A DNA stretch of 57,064 nt from Candidatus Obscuribacterales bacterium (GCA_019747875.1 JAIEQI010000189.1:1-57064); one strand, 5' to 3'. Counted from the stretch's first letter, positions 25,360 to 35,183 are shown. Notes: generated from the letters alone by a model not told the origin. Numbers and translations: made by a program.

Positions 25360-27981
25360 TTACTTCTTCGGCGCGCTCTCGGCCCAGATCTTACGGAACT
25401 CGTCGCCGGTCAGGGTCTCTTCTTCGAAGAGAGCCTTGGCCGCGGCTTCGATCTGAACGCGGTGGGCCTCGATGATCGCGTCCGTCTCCTTCTCGAGACG
25501 GTCGATCATGTCACCCCAGGCGTTATTGAACTTGACCATCATGGTCTCGCCCACCTGAGAGGAGGGGAAGCCGTTCTGATCAAGCGGAATCGACTTGACG
25601 CCGAATTCCTTCGTCATTCCGTAGACGCCGACCATCTGGCGAGCCAGCTGGCTGGCGCGCTCGAAGTCGTTGCTGGCACCGGTCGAGATCTTGCCGAGCA
25701 AGATCTTTTCAGCAGCGCGACCAGCCAGCATCATCTTGAGCCGGGTGATGAACTGCTCATCGGTCCAGTCGTAACGCTCGCCCTCAGGAGGAGAGCTGTC
25801 CATCAGACCGAGCGACTTGTCCGTCATGACGATGGTGATACGATTCACCGGGTCGCCGTTAAGAACAGTCGGGACGGTCGCATGGCCGATCTCGTGCACC
25901 GAGGTAGCCCAGCGCTCCTTGTCCGTGCGCACGCGCGAACGGATCTGAGTGCCGTAGGCCATCTTGTCGATGCCGAGGTTGAGGTCGTCAGGCGTGATGA
26001 TCGCCTTCGCCTTGTACTCCTCGACCTGCGCTTCGGTGATGTCCTCGGTGACTTCACCGAACTGACGCTCAACCGCGATCGTGGCGCCGTCTTTCACAGC
26101 ACCTTCGATTTCCGCGCCGGAGAAGTCATGGCTGCGACGAGCGAGGTCGTCGATCAGCTTCTCGAGGGCCGCATCCTTTTCCGCGTCGGTCGTGCCCGGA
26201 AGCACGATCTTCAGCTTCTTCAGGTAGATCTTGTAGATCTGCGCGCGACCCTTCTTGTCCGGCTTCGGCACCTTCACTTTGATGTCGAAGCGACCCGGAC
26301 GAAGCAGAGCCTCGTCAAGGATGTCCAGACGGTTCGTCGCCGCCATGGTCAGAACCAGACCGTGGTTGCCGAAGCCGTTCATCTGGACGAGCAGCTCGTT
26401 GAGCGTCTGCTCGTATTCCTTGTCACCGCCCTGGTTGCTGGCGCCACGCTTCTTGCCGATCGCGTCGATTTCGTCGATGAAGACGATCGAGATACGACCA
26501 GACTTGCGCGCATCCGCCCGAGCTTTGGCATAGGCTTCACGCACGCGCTTGGCACCGACACCGACGTACATCTCGACGAACTGCGAGCCGGCAAGAGCCT
26601 GGAACGAGCCGCCGATTTCACCGGCGAGGGCGCGAGCCAGAAGGGTCTTACCAGTACCCGGAGGACCGTAGAGCATGACACCGGACGGAACCGGCGCACC
26701 GAACACCTTATACAGGCGCGGGCGACGGATTTTCTTCTCGACGACGCGGAGCTCGTCGATGGCTTCCTGACAGCCCGCGACGTCAGCGAAGGTCTTGCGA
26801 TCTTCATCGCGCACTTCGACATCGCCGCCGCTGCCGCCGCCACCGTAACCACGACCCGAACCCGAGCCGGAGCTACCATCGTCATCCTGCCACTGCTTCC
26901 AGTTGGCCAGGACGCTGGTGCCGACGAAGAAGATCATGCCCGAGAGGATGAAGAAGGCAATCATGCCACCACCCGTCATGGACTCGAAGAAGCCGGTGTT
27001 GCGCTCGGCAGCCACAGGCTTGACGTCGATCTTCTTATCCTTCATCTGTTCGACGAAGGTATTGAAGGAGGCCTTGTCGGCGAAGACGACGGTGCGATCG
27101 ACAGTGATCGGACCAGTCTTGCCGGCGTTGGTGTTGGCACCGTTAACGATGACCGGCGGAAGCGGGCCGTTGGTGTTCAACACGATATAGGCCGTATTCA
27201 GTTCCTCGACCACGGTCGCGCGCTGAAACTCACCTGCGTGAGTGTCCAGGTGGCGAGTGATCTGCCAGGGCTGAATGCGAGTCGCCACAGCGATGTCAGA
27301 CGGGGACGTCTTGAGAGCATCGGTGTGGAACAAGCGGAAATACCCGCCGGCGGCCGTTCCGACGATGAGCGCGCCGAGAAGCACCAGATAGAAGGTGCTC
27401 TTCTGCAAGCGCGTCAGATCGATAACGCCGTCCATGTATTGCGGGACAACATGCCACGCAACAGTCATGCGGCTCGGCACAGTGCCGTTTTCTCGCGGGT
27501 AGAACAGCAGCCAGACGAACCAGGCCGCAAAAGCACCGACGATCCACATGAAGCCCGAGGGCAACAGGGACCAGAGGTCGCTTTCGACAGAGGCCGGAAC
27601 GTCTTTCACCGAGATGTCCGCTTCTTTTGCAAGCTTGCGCATCACTTCGGTGTCGGACTGAGGAACGATCTTGTCTTTCTCGAGCCCATCACCGATGACC
27701 ACGACGCTCTTCATCCCGTCGATAAAGACGAGACCCTGGACTTCCGACGACTTCTTGCGAAGCGCCTGTTCCAGCTCCACTGCGGACATCGTCTTGCCCT
27801 GCTGGACAAGGGTCGAATACTCGACCGGAACGATCTTCTGCGGAGTGCGCGTGATGACGTGGTTGGTGGTGAGCAGGTAGAAAGAAGCTACCGCCACAAA
27901 GAAGGCGGTGAAATGAAGGACGGTTTTCTTGAAGAGCTCATCGCTCCACATGTCCTTCAGGTATTCGAAAAAATTCTTCAT
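25360..27981 (-). CDS. ftsH-like: FtsH-type AAA+ zinc protease, elongated form
   Basis: 873 aa against about 600-650 for typical FtsH. Four hydrophobic segments: residues 21-38, 143-161, 197-215 and 339-358. They give two successive FtsH-extracellular-like lumenal regions (39-142 and 216-338) where FtsH normally has one. A Gly/Ser-rich linker (365-385) leads to the AAA+ domain: Walker A GPPGTGKT (about 437), Walker B IVFIDEID and the SRH with RPGRFD. The protease domain has HEIGH (about 695) and the usual DFERASQLARQMV segment. It degrades membrane and soluble proteins with ATP. GGGGAAG precedes the ATG at 27981; an extension to 28110 lacks one. Codons are strongly G/C-ending. A duplication or fusion at the N-terminus is inferred. 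Confidence 0.92.
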   Translation of the reverse strand: MKNFFEYLKDMWSDELFKKTVLHFTAFFVAVASFYLLTTNHVITRTPQKIVPVEYSTLVQQGKTMSAVELEQALRKKSSEVQGLVFIDGMKSVVVIGDGLEKDKIVPQSDTEVMRKLAKEADISVKDVPASVESDLWSLLPSGFMWIVGAFAAWFVWLLFYPRENGTVPSRMTVAWHVVPQYMDGVIDLTRLQKSTFYLVLLGALIVGTAAGGYFRLFHTDALKTSPSDIAVATRIQPWQITRHLDTHAGEFQRATVVEELNTAYIVLNTNGPLPPVIVNGANTNAGKTGPITVDRTVVFADKASFNTFVEQMKDKKIDVKPVAAERNTGFFESMTGGGMIAFFILSGMIFFVGTSVLANWKQWQDDDGSSGSGSGRGYGGGGSGGDVEVRDEDRKTFADVAGCQEAIDELRVVEKKIRRPRLYKVFGAPVPSGVMLYGPPGTGKTLLARALAGEIGGSFQALAGSQFVEMYVGVGAKRVREAYAKARADARKSGRISIVFIDEIDAIGKKRGASNQGGDKEYEQTLNELLVQMNGFGNHGLVLTMAATNRLDILDEALLRPGRFDIKVKVPKPDKKGRAQIYKIYLKKLKIVLPGTTDAEKDAALEKLIDDLARRSHDFSGAEIEGAVKDGATIAVERQFGEVTEDITEAQVEEYKAKAIITPDDLNLGIDKMAYGTQIRSRVRTDKERWATSVHEIGHATVPTVLNGDPVNRITIVMTDKSLGLMDSSPPEGERYDWTDEQFITRLKMMLAGRAAEKILLGKISTGASNDFERASQLARQMVGVYGMTKEFGVKSIPLDQNGFPSSQVGETMMVKFNNAWGDMIDRLEKETDAIIEAHRVQIEAAAKALFEEETLTGDEFRKIWAESAPKK

Positions 27982-28498
27982 TTTTCTTCCCCATTTTATA
28001 TGGGAGTTGTTGGTTTCAACTGAGTCCCTCTGCAGGTAGTAATAGGTGCCTCCGATCCCTCCTGCTGTGAAAATCGCAGGACAGACACTCTCAACTTCGA
28101 CATTGGGCAAGCTCGCAAAGGGCGCGGGCAGACCGAATGCGCAGGCTGGTCAGATTCAGCACTTCCCTGAAGGGCAAGTGAATGAAGTGATGTGATTACA
28201 GCTGCGGGGGCTGAGTTAGTGTGTGGGACTCCGGATCGAAAAAGAAAAAAGGCATATAAAGATAAGCTAGAAAGATCAGATTCTCCAATGAGGATCTGAT
28301 CGGATCTAATGACAACTGATCTTCGGGGCCAAATCTGTAAGTGTTGGAACAGCGAGCCACTCCGCTTATCCGGAAGTCTTTACATCGTGTTGCAATGCGT
28401 TACAATTGCATTTTGGCAAGCGTTTCCACGTTTCTTGAGAATTTGCGCGGCTCTCAAATGCTTTCGCGAAACTGTCAGCACGGTTCTTTCGCTCGGTG
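27982..28498. other. Gene-free gap with a GATC-rich hairpin
   Basis: About 515 bases upstream of the FtsH gene. A dyad GATCAGAT / ATCTGATC at 28274-28301 sits in a small cluster of GATC sites that continues to about 28322. No coding signal accepted. Confidence 0.4.
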
Positions 28499-28945
28499 TC
28501 AGAACAGAATGTTTCTAAGACGAGCGGAGAATTGATGGTCGCTTGCTGGTCGTTTCGGCGTAGCTTGACTGGCCTCAGACACACCACGAAGGATCTCTCG
28601 CAATTGAACATCACCTGGAAGTCCGGTTTCAAACGGGGTCTTTGCACCTTCTTTGATATAGAAAGCATTGTTGGCATTGGCGGTGTCGATGGCAGACTGT
28701 TTTGCGGCAATACGCTCTGTGCCGTTCTCTATTGCCTGCAGTGTGGCAGAAGATCGTTTGGATAAGTAGCGGATTGCGCTCCCGGCTCCGAGCACCAGAG
28801 CAGCAGCTGTTCCGGCGCTTTCCAGAGGATGCGTTTTGGTCCACTGCCAAACTTCTTCGAACAAATTTGTCTGAGCGCTCTCAGTTCTTGTGGATAGCAG
28901 CTCGCTGAATTGACTGGAGATCTTCGTGTTTAGTTCATTGCTCAT
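28499..28945 (-). CDS. Hypothetical single-pass membrane protein, 148 aa
   Basis: A soluble N-terminus of about 40 residues, one Ala/Gly-rich hydrophobic segment (about 43-60: SAGTAAALVLGAGSAI), then a charged helical C-terminus with KTPFETG and LREILRG. Family unknown. The ribosome site is modest (GAGAG). Divergent from the 410-aa gene at 29179. Confidence 0.6.
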   Translation of the reverse strand: MSNELNTKISSQFSELLSTRTESAQTNLFEEVWQWTKTHPLESAGTAAALVLGAGSAIRYLSKRSSATLQAIENGTERIAAKQSAIDTANANNAFYIKEGAKTPFETGLPGDVQLREILRGVSEASQATPKRPASDHQFSARLRNILF

Positions 28946-29178
28946 GTTTTGCTCTCAGAAGGTGCGGCTCACAGCACTAGACAATCATCGGTTGAGTTAC
29001 TAACTTGTGAACCTCGAGGAGGCGCGAGCGAGTTTCCTGAAAGCAACTTGTCTGGGCTTTGGCAGCGGCACGGTCTCAGATGCGTAGTTCTACCAGTGAC
29101 AGAGGGGTCTGGACTGGCGTACTATCAAGATCTTCCCAACATAGCCTGCCATACAAGACCCTTGTTCGAGGACATCGA

Positions 29179-30411
29179 ATGGCAGATCACGCAGAATTCT
29201 CTGATACTGGCTCGAAGCAATCGCGGCGGCAGGATCAGCCTGAAGTTATTGATGGCGAATTGCAAATGACTCCGCAGCTCGAGAAGTTGTGGAATGACTT
29301 CATGGACCACCTGAAAGAAAAGGAAACAAGGGCGGAGAAAGAAAAGCAGCCAGGCGGCTCCTCCCAATCCGATTTGCAAAAGCCGAGCAAAGAGCCAAAA
29401 ACAGTGGATATCAGCCCTTATGAGTATCCTGGACAGGGCGAGGACTATACTGCGGCACCGGGGTTAAACGCGGGCAGTAAGGATGGTGGATTGGATTTTC
29501 GCCCGATGCCGAAGGATCCAGGGGGTCTGGATTACCCAGATTTTGCCAGTGATCCTACTCGCAACAATGATTCGGCAAATCATTCGGAAGCGCACACTTA
29601 TTCCGAGTTGCCGTATTCGATTACCGACAAGAAGCCTGGTAGAAGCTATGAAATCCAGGAAATGATCGATACACTTGAACGCGTCGAAAAATGGACTGAC
29701 GAACAAAAAGCGCAAGATCGTCAGGCTCGGCAATCAGCGCGCGAGGCGCGCATGAACCCTCTAGATTTAGCAAACAATGCGATCGACGAATTCAACAAAG
29801 CAGACGATAAGGGGGCTGCTCTTGAGCGCCTGGCGCCTCAATTCCAGCGTGCAATTGAGCTCTCAGATGCTCAGGCGAAGACCAGAATGAAACAGATCGC
29901 AGGGTCCTTAGCTATCAGCGAAACCGAGCGCAGTTCAGCACGTTCTGCCAGGGAGCAAGCGGACGCGATGATTCAATTGAACATGGCGGCGATTCCCGAC
30001 GATCAAAAGGAATTCGTACAGCAAAAGCTCAATGCTTATGAGCATTCAGTGACAAATGGTGGCAAGGAAAATGCACTAAAGGAAATGAGCCGAGTGGCGC
30101 CTGGTTTGGCAATGGCCATAGAATCCAGAGAACAGGTAAACCGTCACACCGCCCCAATTCTCGCCAAGGAAGATAGCACTCTAAAGAATCTCGAAAAAGC
30201 AACCGAGACTCCGATTTCCGTCAGAGAAGCTTTTGCCGGAGCACTTCAGCAGGCCGGAAAAACAGAGCAAGCTGAGCAAATGAAGAAACAAGCCGTCGAT
30301 ATCTTTATCAACGTGCTACTTGCTCAGGATCGTGCTAAACAACCGCCGCCGGATTATTCTCGAGAAGCTATGGAAGAACCAAAAGCTCCTGTCGTTGAAT
30401 GGGAAATTTGA
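29179..30411 (+). CDS. Hypothetical hydrophilic helical protein, 410 aa
   Basis: Residues 1-160 are polar, Pro/Gly/Asp-rich and probably disordered. Residues 170-400 are predicted long helices rich in Ala, Glu, Gln and Lys (coiled-coil or TPR-like: KAGKTEQAEQMKKQAVD style near the end). No signal peptide or membrane segment; family not recognised. GAGGA lies seven bases before the ATG at 29179, which I prefer to the open-frame start at 29059. Followed by a strong bidirectional hairpin. Confidence 0.7.
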   Translation: MADHAEFSDTGSKQSRRQDQPEVIDGELQMTPQLEKLWNDFMDHLKEKETRAEKEKQPGGSSQSDLQKPSKEPKTVDISPYEYPGQGEDYTAAPGLNAGSKDGGLDFRPMPKDPGGLDYPDFASDPTRNNDSANHSEAHTYSELPYSITDKKPGRSYEIQEMIDTLERVEKWTDEQKAQDRQARQSAREARMNPLDLANNAIDEFNKADDKGAALERLAPQFQRAIELSDAQAKTRMKQIAGSLAISETERSSARSAREQADAMIQLNMAAIPDDQKEFVQQKLNAYEHSVTNGGKENALKEMSRVAPGLAMAIESREQVNRHTAPILAKEDSTLKNLEKATETPISVREAFAGALQQAGKTEQAEQMKKQAVDIFINVLLAQDRAKQPPPDYSREAMEEPKAPVVEWEI

Positions 30412-30551
30412 TCGTTTCTAAGAAGGTCTCCGCGGGATCTTCAAAATGGATTTAAAAGACAAAAAGCTTTGGCGCTTTTGGGATCCAAAATCCTCGTGGA
30501 AGCAGGCATTTCCGATTTAAAATGCAAAAAGATATTTAAAAAAGAAAAAGA

Positions 30552-30594
30552 GAGCGAAGCGGAGGGTCGATTACTCGATCCTCCGCTTGCTCTC
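30552..30594. terminator. Long hairpin between convergent genes
   Basis: GAGAGC(G)AAGCGGAGG(G)TCGA pairs with TCGA(T)CCTCCGCTT(G)CTCTC around TTAC. It lies between the genes ending at 30411 (+) and 30664 (-). Confidence 0.75.
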
Positions 30595-30663
30595 CCCACG
30601 TTTATTAACGCGGTATTGACTCTGAGCCATCTCAAGTTGCTCACTCAAGTTCGGCTCCGGCGC

Positions 30664-31470
30664 TCATGATGCGAGCTTTTCCGGAGCAGGTGGTGTCGAT
30701 TTCTCGACAGTCGATTTTTCGGCGGTTTTCTCGTCCCGCTTTTCATCGCCTTGAGTGCTCGCCGTGCCACCGTTGCCGGTATCAGGCGCGTCGTCATCCT
30801 CACATCGAGAATGACTGCAAGCTAACGCCGAAGACGTCACCTGCTGAACTAGCGCGTGACTCTTATCGAGCCCGTACAGGCGCTCGAATATTTCAGTCAC
30901 GACACCAGCCTTCTCAGCATGCGTGAGCGGCTTGTCGCCAAAGTTGAAGAAAAGAAGGTCAAACTCGTGCTCGCTTCCATCGCCGCTGTGGCTGGGTACT
31001 CGATAGTCCATCGAGCGGCAGAGGCGCTTGCTTCCGAGTCTCTTGTAGAATCCGTACCGGCGCTGGCGCACGACTTTTTCATCGGCGCTGGGCTGGCTCT
31101 TTTTGGGATTTGTCGATTCAATCTCGAGGAACAGCCCCAGCTGAGTGGGGTAGGTCTTCTTGAGCAAATCGAGCAAAGCCTTCATGTGCTTGCTTCCATA
31201 ACCGCCGGACCGTTGGTTCGGATCGGTAGCGATGTAAGCAAGAAACGAAAAGTTGGAGACCAGCGAAACCATCGAGAAGCACAAAAGCTCCCCTTGCTTG
31301 CCGATTGTCTTATGGTAGAGCAGTTTCCCATCGTTGATGAGTTGCTGCAATCGGGACTCAGGCTCGCGTTCTCCAGCTGGAAATGCGGTCTCGTAGATAG
31401 TCCTCCAGTCCTGTTCCAGGAGCATGGATTGTTCACAGAGCCGCACGTTATTATTTGGTGCTGTTGACAC
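30664..31470 (-). CDS. GNAT-family N-acetyltransferase-like protein
   Basis: 268 aa. The acetyl-CoA-binding motif A appears as LAYIATDPNQRSGGYGSKHM (residues about 75-94), matching the beta4-alpha3 QRxxGxG loop of GNAT enzymes. It is followed by FLEIEST and a late RRYGFYKRLGS in the usual motif B position. A C-terminal tail of about 65 residues is low-complexity and charged (KRDEK, EKST repeats) and probably disordered. Substrate unknown. The GTG start has AAGGGAG six bases upstream, a very good ribosome site. A 178-codon frame overlaps its 5' end in another phase. Confidence 0.75.
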   Translation of the reverse strand: MSTAPNNNVRLCEQSMLLEQDWRTIYETAFPAGEREPESRLQQLINDGKLLYHKTIGKQGELLCFSMVSLVSNFSFLAYIATDPNQRSGGYGSKHMKALLDLLKKTYPTQLGLFLEIESTNPKKSQPSADEKVVRQRRYGFYKRLGSKRLCRSMDYRVPSHSGDGSEHEFDLLFFNFGDKPLTHAEKAGVVTEIFERLYGLDKSHALVQQVTSSALACSHSRCEDDDAPDTGNGGTASTQGDEKRDEKTAEKSTVEKSTPPAPEKLAS

Positions 31471-32262
31471 AAAAACTCCCTTGCTCGCGCTAAGAGCAAA
31501 TCTTCATGAGCCAACGAATATCCTGTTCTGCTCAAGGCGCAATCAATCTGCCTCAGTTCACGTTCGATCTCACCAGTCCCGTGCGGCTGAATACCGTCAC
31601 CGGTATATGCAGGCGTGCCACAATCAACATCGCTTGATGCTGTTCGTGTGCGGGAAGATTGCTTGCTGCTATTGGGGGTAGAAGTTCTGTTTTGAGATCT
31701 GAAAAAAAGAGGCATCATAAAATACTTAAAGGAAAATGCTGGCGCAACATTTCTTCCTTAAAAGCGCATCAGAGAATCTCTTTCGCTACTGTTTTTGGGC
31801 ATTTCGGGTGGTTGTGAAGTGGCGCCCGGCAAGATACGCATATAGCGCGGCTGTGAATTCTTGACTACGTTTATTTGTCGGTCCAGGAAAATCGCACTTC
31901 TTTCGAGAATGCCTTTGCTTGCGGCTGTTGGCAACCGGGCGGAGCCGCTACATGTGCTAGCTGTCAAGAAACTTCATTTCAAAGAGATCAGAAACAGATC
32001 TTGTTGTTTCTATGAAGATCTTAGTAGGCTGCGCGCGAATTCCATCCTACGACCTATCTAGAGCTGACCAATCCCACTTCTGCTTGCCGCCATTTGAATC
32101 ATCTTGTTTGAGAGTTTGCCAGGCAAATGCTCGGTAGACCGTTCATGCTCGATTCGATTGCGGTGCTTAGCTACCGGTCTGCTCGGTCGTATTTGTTCGC
32201 TGAACATAAACAGTCTTGCCACCGTCGCTGGTGTCAGGACCATAATTTCTCGGAGAAGCTCC
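31471..32262. other. Gap of about 790 bases, possibly a decayed small gene
   Basis: On the minus strand, 31471-31718 reads as a fairly protein-like 80-residue stretch (GEIERELRQIDCALSRTGYS and LARAREF) that then runs on in a different phase over the acetyltransferase gene. It has no ribosome site. No RNA or repeat recognised elsewhere. Confidence 0.3.
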
Positions 32263-33366
32263 ATGAAATTGGACGCCAAGATTCTTCTTCTGATTCCTTT
32301 GCTGCTTCTGCTTGCTGGCTGTAATAACGACGGCGGTAACTCGCAGCAAAATACCGGAGGCGGTTCCACCACGAACTCCCCGGACAAGCCCACCACTCCG
32401 AACAAGCCCGGCAAGGTCACCGTCAAGGTCGAAGTCATGCCGGAAAGCAGTGAGGAGGCGACTCGTATCCACAAGTTCAATGAGCTCGGTGTCGAGATCG
32501 AAACGGAGATCAAGTTCCGCGACGGCGGGCTTGGCCTCGAAAGTCGTCATCCACTCACTCGCAACGTCACGGAGTACGTCCGCTACTTCAAGGGCGGAAC
32601 CGATGTGAAAACTCGCATCAAGTACTCTTCCGACGGCAAGAACATTGTTCTGGAAGAGTCCTTCTACGCGCCCGGCAAAGTCGAGCGCCGCAGAGAGAGG
32701 CTTCCGGATGGCAGCTTGCGAGCGGTCGAGTTCTACGAGAGTGGCATCGAGCAGACGCAGTACCTTGTGCGTCCCGACGGTTCCGGACATCAGATCAACC
32801 ATGACGACAACAGCAACGGCGAGCCGCCGATGCTGCGTTTCAAAGCCGAGTGGACGGCTGATGGCCATGCAAGCGTTGAAGAGTACAACAACGAAGCCGT
32901 GCTTGAAGCTCGCAGCCAGCTCTTTCCTGATGGAACGGCTCGTATGGAGCGCTTCAACAACGGCAAGCTATCCGTCGTAGAGTTTCTTCGTGCTCGCGTC
33001 GGCGCTGAACTCGAACACGCGCGTACCCACTTCCTGCACGCGTGGGCGGTGGAAAAGGCTGAGGTCTATGACGAGGAATCGGGCGAGCTTGTCCGGATTC
33101 TCGTTTTCTTCAAGACCGACCTCAACCGAACTCAGCAAGCGACTATCATGCAAGAGGATGGCAAAAAGGCTGTCATCGAGCTTGATGAAACAGGCAAGTG
33201 GATCAGCCATAAGATCTTCGATGCCGACGGCAAGTTGCTCGAGGAAGTGGACCCGGAGCTGGAGGACAGTGCTCTTGTCGAGCTGCCTGACAGCTTCACC
33301 ATGTCACCTGGCTTCGAGCCGAACAACTATGCCGAGCAGATTCGGGAGATGTTCCGCAAGCAGTAA
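32263..33366 (+). CDS. Lipoprotein with YD/MORN-like beta repeats, 367 aa
   Basis: Type II signal peptide: MKLDAKILLLIPLLLLLAGC, with lipobox LAGC and Cys20 as the lipid site. A Ser/Thr/Gly/Pro linker follows to about residue 55. The rest is repeating beta strands with DG turns (LPDGS, RPDGSG, FPDGTA, DADGK) like the YD/MORN-type repeats of exported proteins. Probably tethered at the membrane facing outward. Function unknown. It resembles the membrane-anchored protein at 42078-43364 in repeat style. GGAG lies seven bases before the ATG at 32263. Codons are G/C-ending. A strong hairpin follows. Confidence 0.85.
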   Translation: MKLDAKILLLIPLLLLLAGCNNDGGNSQQNTGGGSTTNSPDKPTTPNKPGKVTVKVEVMPESSEEATRIHKFNELGVEIETEIKFRDGGLGLESRHPLTRNVTEYVRYFKGGTDVKTRIKYSSDGKNIVLEESFYAPGKVERRRERLPDGSLRAVEFYESGIEQTQYLVRPDGSGHQINHDDNSNGEPPMLRFKAEWTADGHASVEEYNNEAVLEARSQLFPDGTARMERFNNGKLSVVEFLRARVGAELEHARTHFLHAWAVEKAEVYDEESGELVRILVFFKTDLNRTQQATIMQEDGKKAVIELDETGKWISHKIFDADGKLLEEVDPELEDSALVELPDSFTMSPGFEPNNYAEQIREMFRKQ

Positions 33367-33390
33367 GGCGCTCCCGATCAAATAACAGAT

Positions 33391-33437
33391 GGGATGAGCA
33401 AGAGAACACGCCGAAAAGCTGTTCTCTTCTCATTCCC
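33391..33437 (+). terminator. Terminator of the lipoprotein gene
   Basis: GGGATGAGcAAGAGAAC pairs with GTTCTCTTcTCATTCCC, a 16-bp stem with one mismatch, 24 bases after the stop. Confidence 0.75.
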
Positions 33438-33603
33438 ATTTGTGTTTTGTCTGTAATTATTATGTAGAGTAGTAGAAGCCAGCCGGACTTTGTCCGAAAA
33501 ATGAAGGCAACGACGACCTCTTAAGAGCAGGACAACTGTGCGTTAGGGACGGACGAAGTAATGTGCGCCGATTGATTGCTAAATAGGAGATGAGGGAATG
33601 ATT

Positions 33604-33999
33604 TCACCACCCGCCTGAGGAAATGGGATTTCCTCCTGTCGCTCCAAAAGCTCGTCCGCGAACGCTGGCAGGATACATCGACCACAAGAGGGAGCTGTTT
33701 TCTTTGCTGGTTTTGATGAGTGTGCGTGTGATGAACGAATGTGAGCTTGGTGCAGTGTGGAGCTTCTTTGTTTGATTTTTGTCGGTTAGGAGAACCGGTG
33801 CTGATGGTCTTCTAAACATCCCTCCGAACCCGAATGTAGAAGCGCTGCTGCGCTCAAGATCGGGGAAATCGCTTCTTACAAGGTCCGCCGAATAGGCTGA
33901 GGCAACTGTTGGCAAAGCCACAACAATGGACAGTGCCGAGAGGCATTGAACTATAGTCCCTCCAATCTGCTTCCATTTTGAAGTTGTGTCGGTCTTCAT
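33604..33999 (-). CDS. Small secreted protein, 131 aa
   Basis: Signal peptide: basic KWKQ then a hydrophobic run ending PTVASA (cleavage near residue 34). The mature part has ca. 97 residues, is basic and Ser/Phe-rich, and belongs to no family I know. AAAGGAGG lies inside the end of the upstream gene, and the start overlaps its stop codon by one base (TAATG), so it is translationally coupled to the polytopic membrane protein. A longer in-frame reading back to 34452 would run over that gene and is rejected. Confidence 0.72.
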   Translation of the reverse strand: MKTDTTSKWKQIGGTIVQCLSALSIVVALPTVASAYSADLVRSDFPDLERSSASTFGFGGMFRRPSAPVLLTDKNQTKKLHTAPSSHSFITRTLIKTSKENSSLLWSMYPASVRGRAFGATGGNPISSGGW

Positions 34000-35183
34000 T
34001 AAGTTGCCTCCTTTAGACGTGGTCTCCAGACAATACGATCCGTAAAATAATGAATGTAGAAAATCAACATAGACCAGCCAACTGAGAGTGTTTTGCCGCC
34101 TACACCAAGCGCGCTCGATTCCATAAACAGCGCGGGAATGAACAGCACTAAAAGCGTTAACGACTGGACTGGCAAGAGAAGTGCAAGAAACTGTTTTAGG
34201 TGAGATCGTGTTGCAGCGGCATTTACGTTTTCCTGTTGCTTCGCCGACCAGGCTACTGCCCAGTGTTGGGTGGCATGGTAGAAGACAGGTACGAAGAGCC
34301 ATACGTAAACCATTGCTGTGGGCGGCAACAGGACGAACAAAACAAGATTTGTCCATAGAAGGGCTGTCGGAAGAGGGAGCCATTCCATTGTCTTGATCCC
34401 GCGTTGAACGATTTGATTGGCGACGTAAGCTACGCCAATTACGCTTCCCCAATTCCAGAGCATCTTTATTATGCTGAATGCGTCACTTGCAATGAAGGTG
34501 TTGTCGAAGGAAAAAGGAAGGGCGACATTGCATGTTCCAGCGAAAACAAGCATTGTGGAAACAGCCGCAAAATTTCTAATCTCTGCTTTGGAGAGCTGAT
34601 ATCCGGCTTTTCCGCAATAGATCTGCCCAATTGTTCGAGCCTGCGCACAGATATGGTGCATTAGAACAAGTGGAAAACAATTGGCTGCCAAAGAGACTAA
34701 TGGCAAGGCAATAACCATAGCGGGAAAACCAAGAATCGTCCCTAAAAGTGAGACAATCCAAAACTGTCCCATTGTGGATGCTCCGGACAGGATCAAAAGG
34801 ATAGCAAGGCTGAACCAGATAACCTGTAGAGGCAAACGAGTAATCCAATGTACCTTCGGTCCTGGCTTTGGTCCGAAGAAGTAGCGCAGGATTGAGGTGA
34901 ATTGATGCGATTCGCCAATTAACAAGGAGGCAACTATATAACAGATCGTCAGAGCATGTTCGTTACTGCTCGGATTTGGCTTGCTTAGTACGTCGCCTAA
35001 TAGAAAGTAGGTTAACAGACCAAAGCACCAAGGAGCAATTCCGCAAACGAACAACAAGTCGATTGTTGGCGAGACTAGCCAGGGCTGCCTGATTTGACCG
35101 GCATGCTGAGTGCCCGCGTTTGCATCGGCAGGCGCCGTCAGCAAAGGAAATGGGAGTGCGTTTTTTAGTGAATTGCTTTGCAT
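33999..35183 (-). CDS. Polytopic membrane protein with conserved-looking His residues, 394 aa
   Basis: About ten hydrophobic segments. Histidines sit at membrane edges in short motifs: HQFTSILRYF (about 93), LMHH (about 175), FYHATQHW (about 297) and HYFTDRIVWRP at the end. This pattern recalls membrane metal- or haem-dependent oxygenases and desaturases, but I cannot name a family. No strong ribosome site before the ATG. Its 3' end carries the ribosome site for the coupled secreted protein. Confidence 0.75.
   Translation of the reverse strand: MQSNSLKNALPFPLLTAPADANAGTQHAGQIRQPWLVSPTIDLLFVCGIAPWCFGLLTYFLLGDVLSKPNPSSNEHALTICYIVASLLIGESHQFTSILRYFFGPKPGPKVHWITRLPLQVIWFSLAILLILSGASTMGQFWIVSLLGTILGFPAMVIALPLVSLAANCFPLVLMHHICAQARTIGQIYCGKAGYQLSKAEIRNFAAVSTMLVFAGTCNVALPFSFDNTFIASDAFSIIKMLWNWGSVIGVAYVANQIVQRGIKTMEWLPLPTALLWTNLVLFVLLPPTAMVYVWLFVPVFYHATQHWAVAWSAKQQENVNAAATRSHLKQFLALLLPVQSLTLLVLFIPALFMESSALGVGGKTLSVGWSMLIFYIHYFTDRIVWRPRLKEAT

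Noticed and set aside
25462..28023. 853-codon plus-strand open frame opposite the FtsH gene
   Set aside because: It is an antisense shadow of G/C-ending codons; FtsH motifs and the ribosome site lie on the other strand.
31182..31718. 178-codon frame overlapping the acetyltransferase start
   Set aside because: It has no ribosome site and half of it is out of phase over a gene with clear GNAT motifs. A small or decayed gene in 31471-31718 cannot be excluded.
33604..34452. A 282-codon reading of the secreted-protein frame
   Set aside because: The extra part runs inside the polytopic membrane gene. The ATG at 33999 has a perfect AAAGGAGG and opens directly with a signal peptide.
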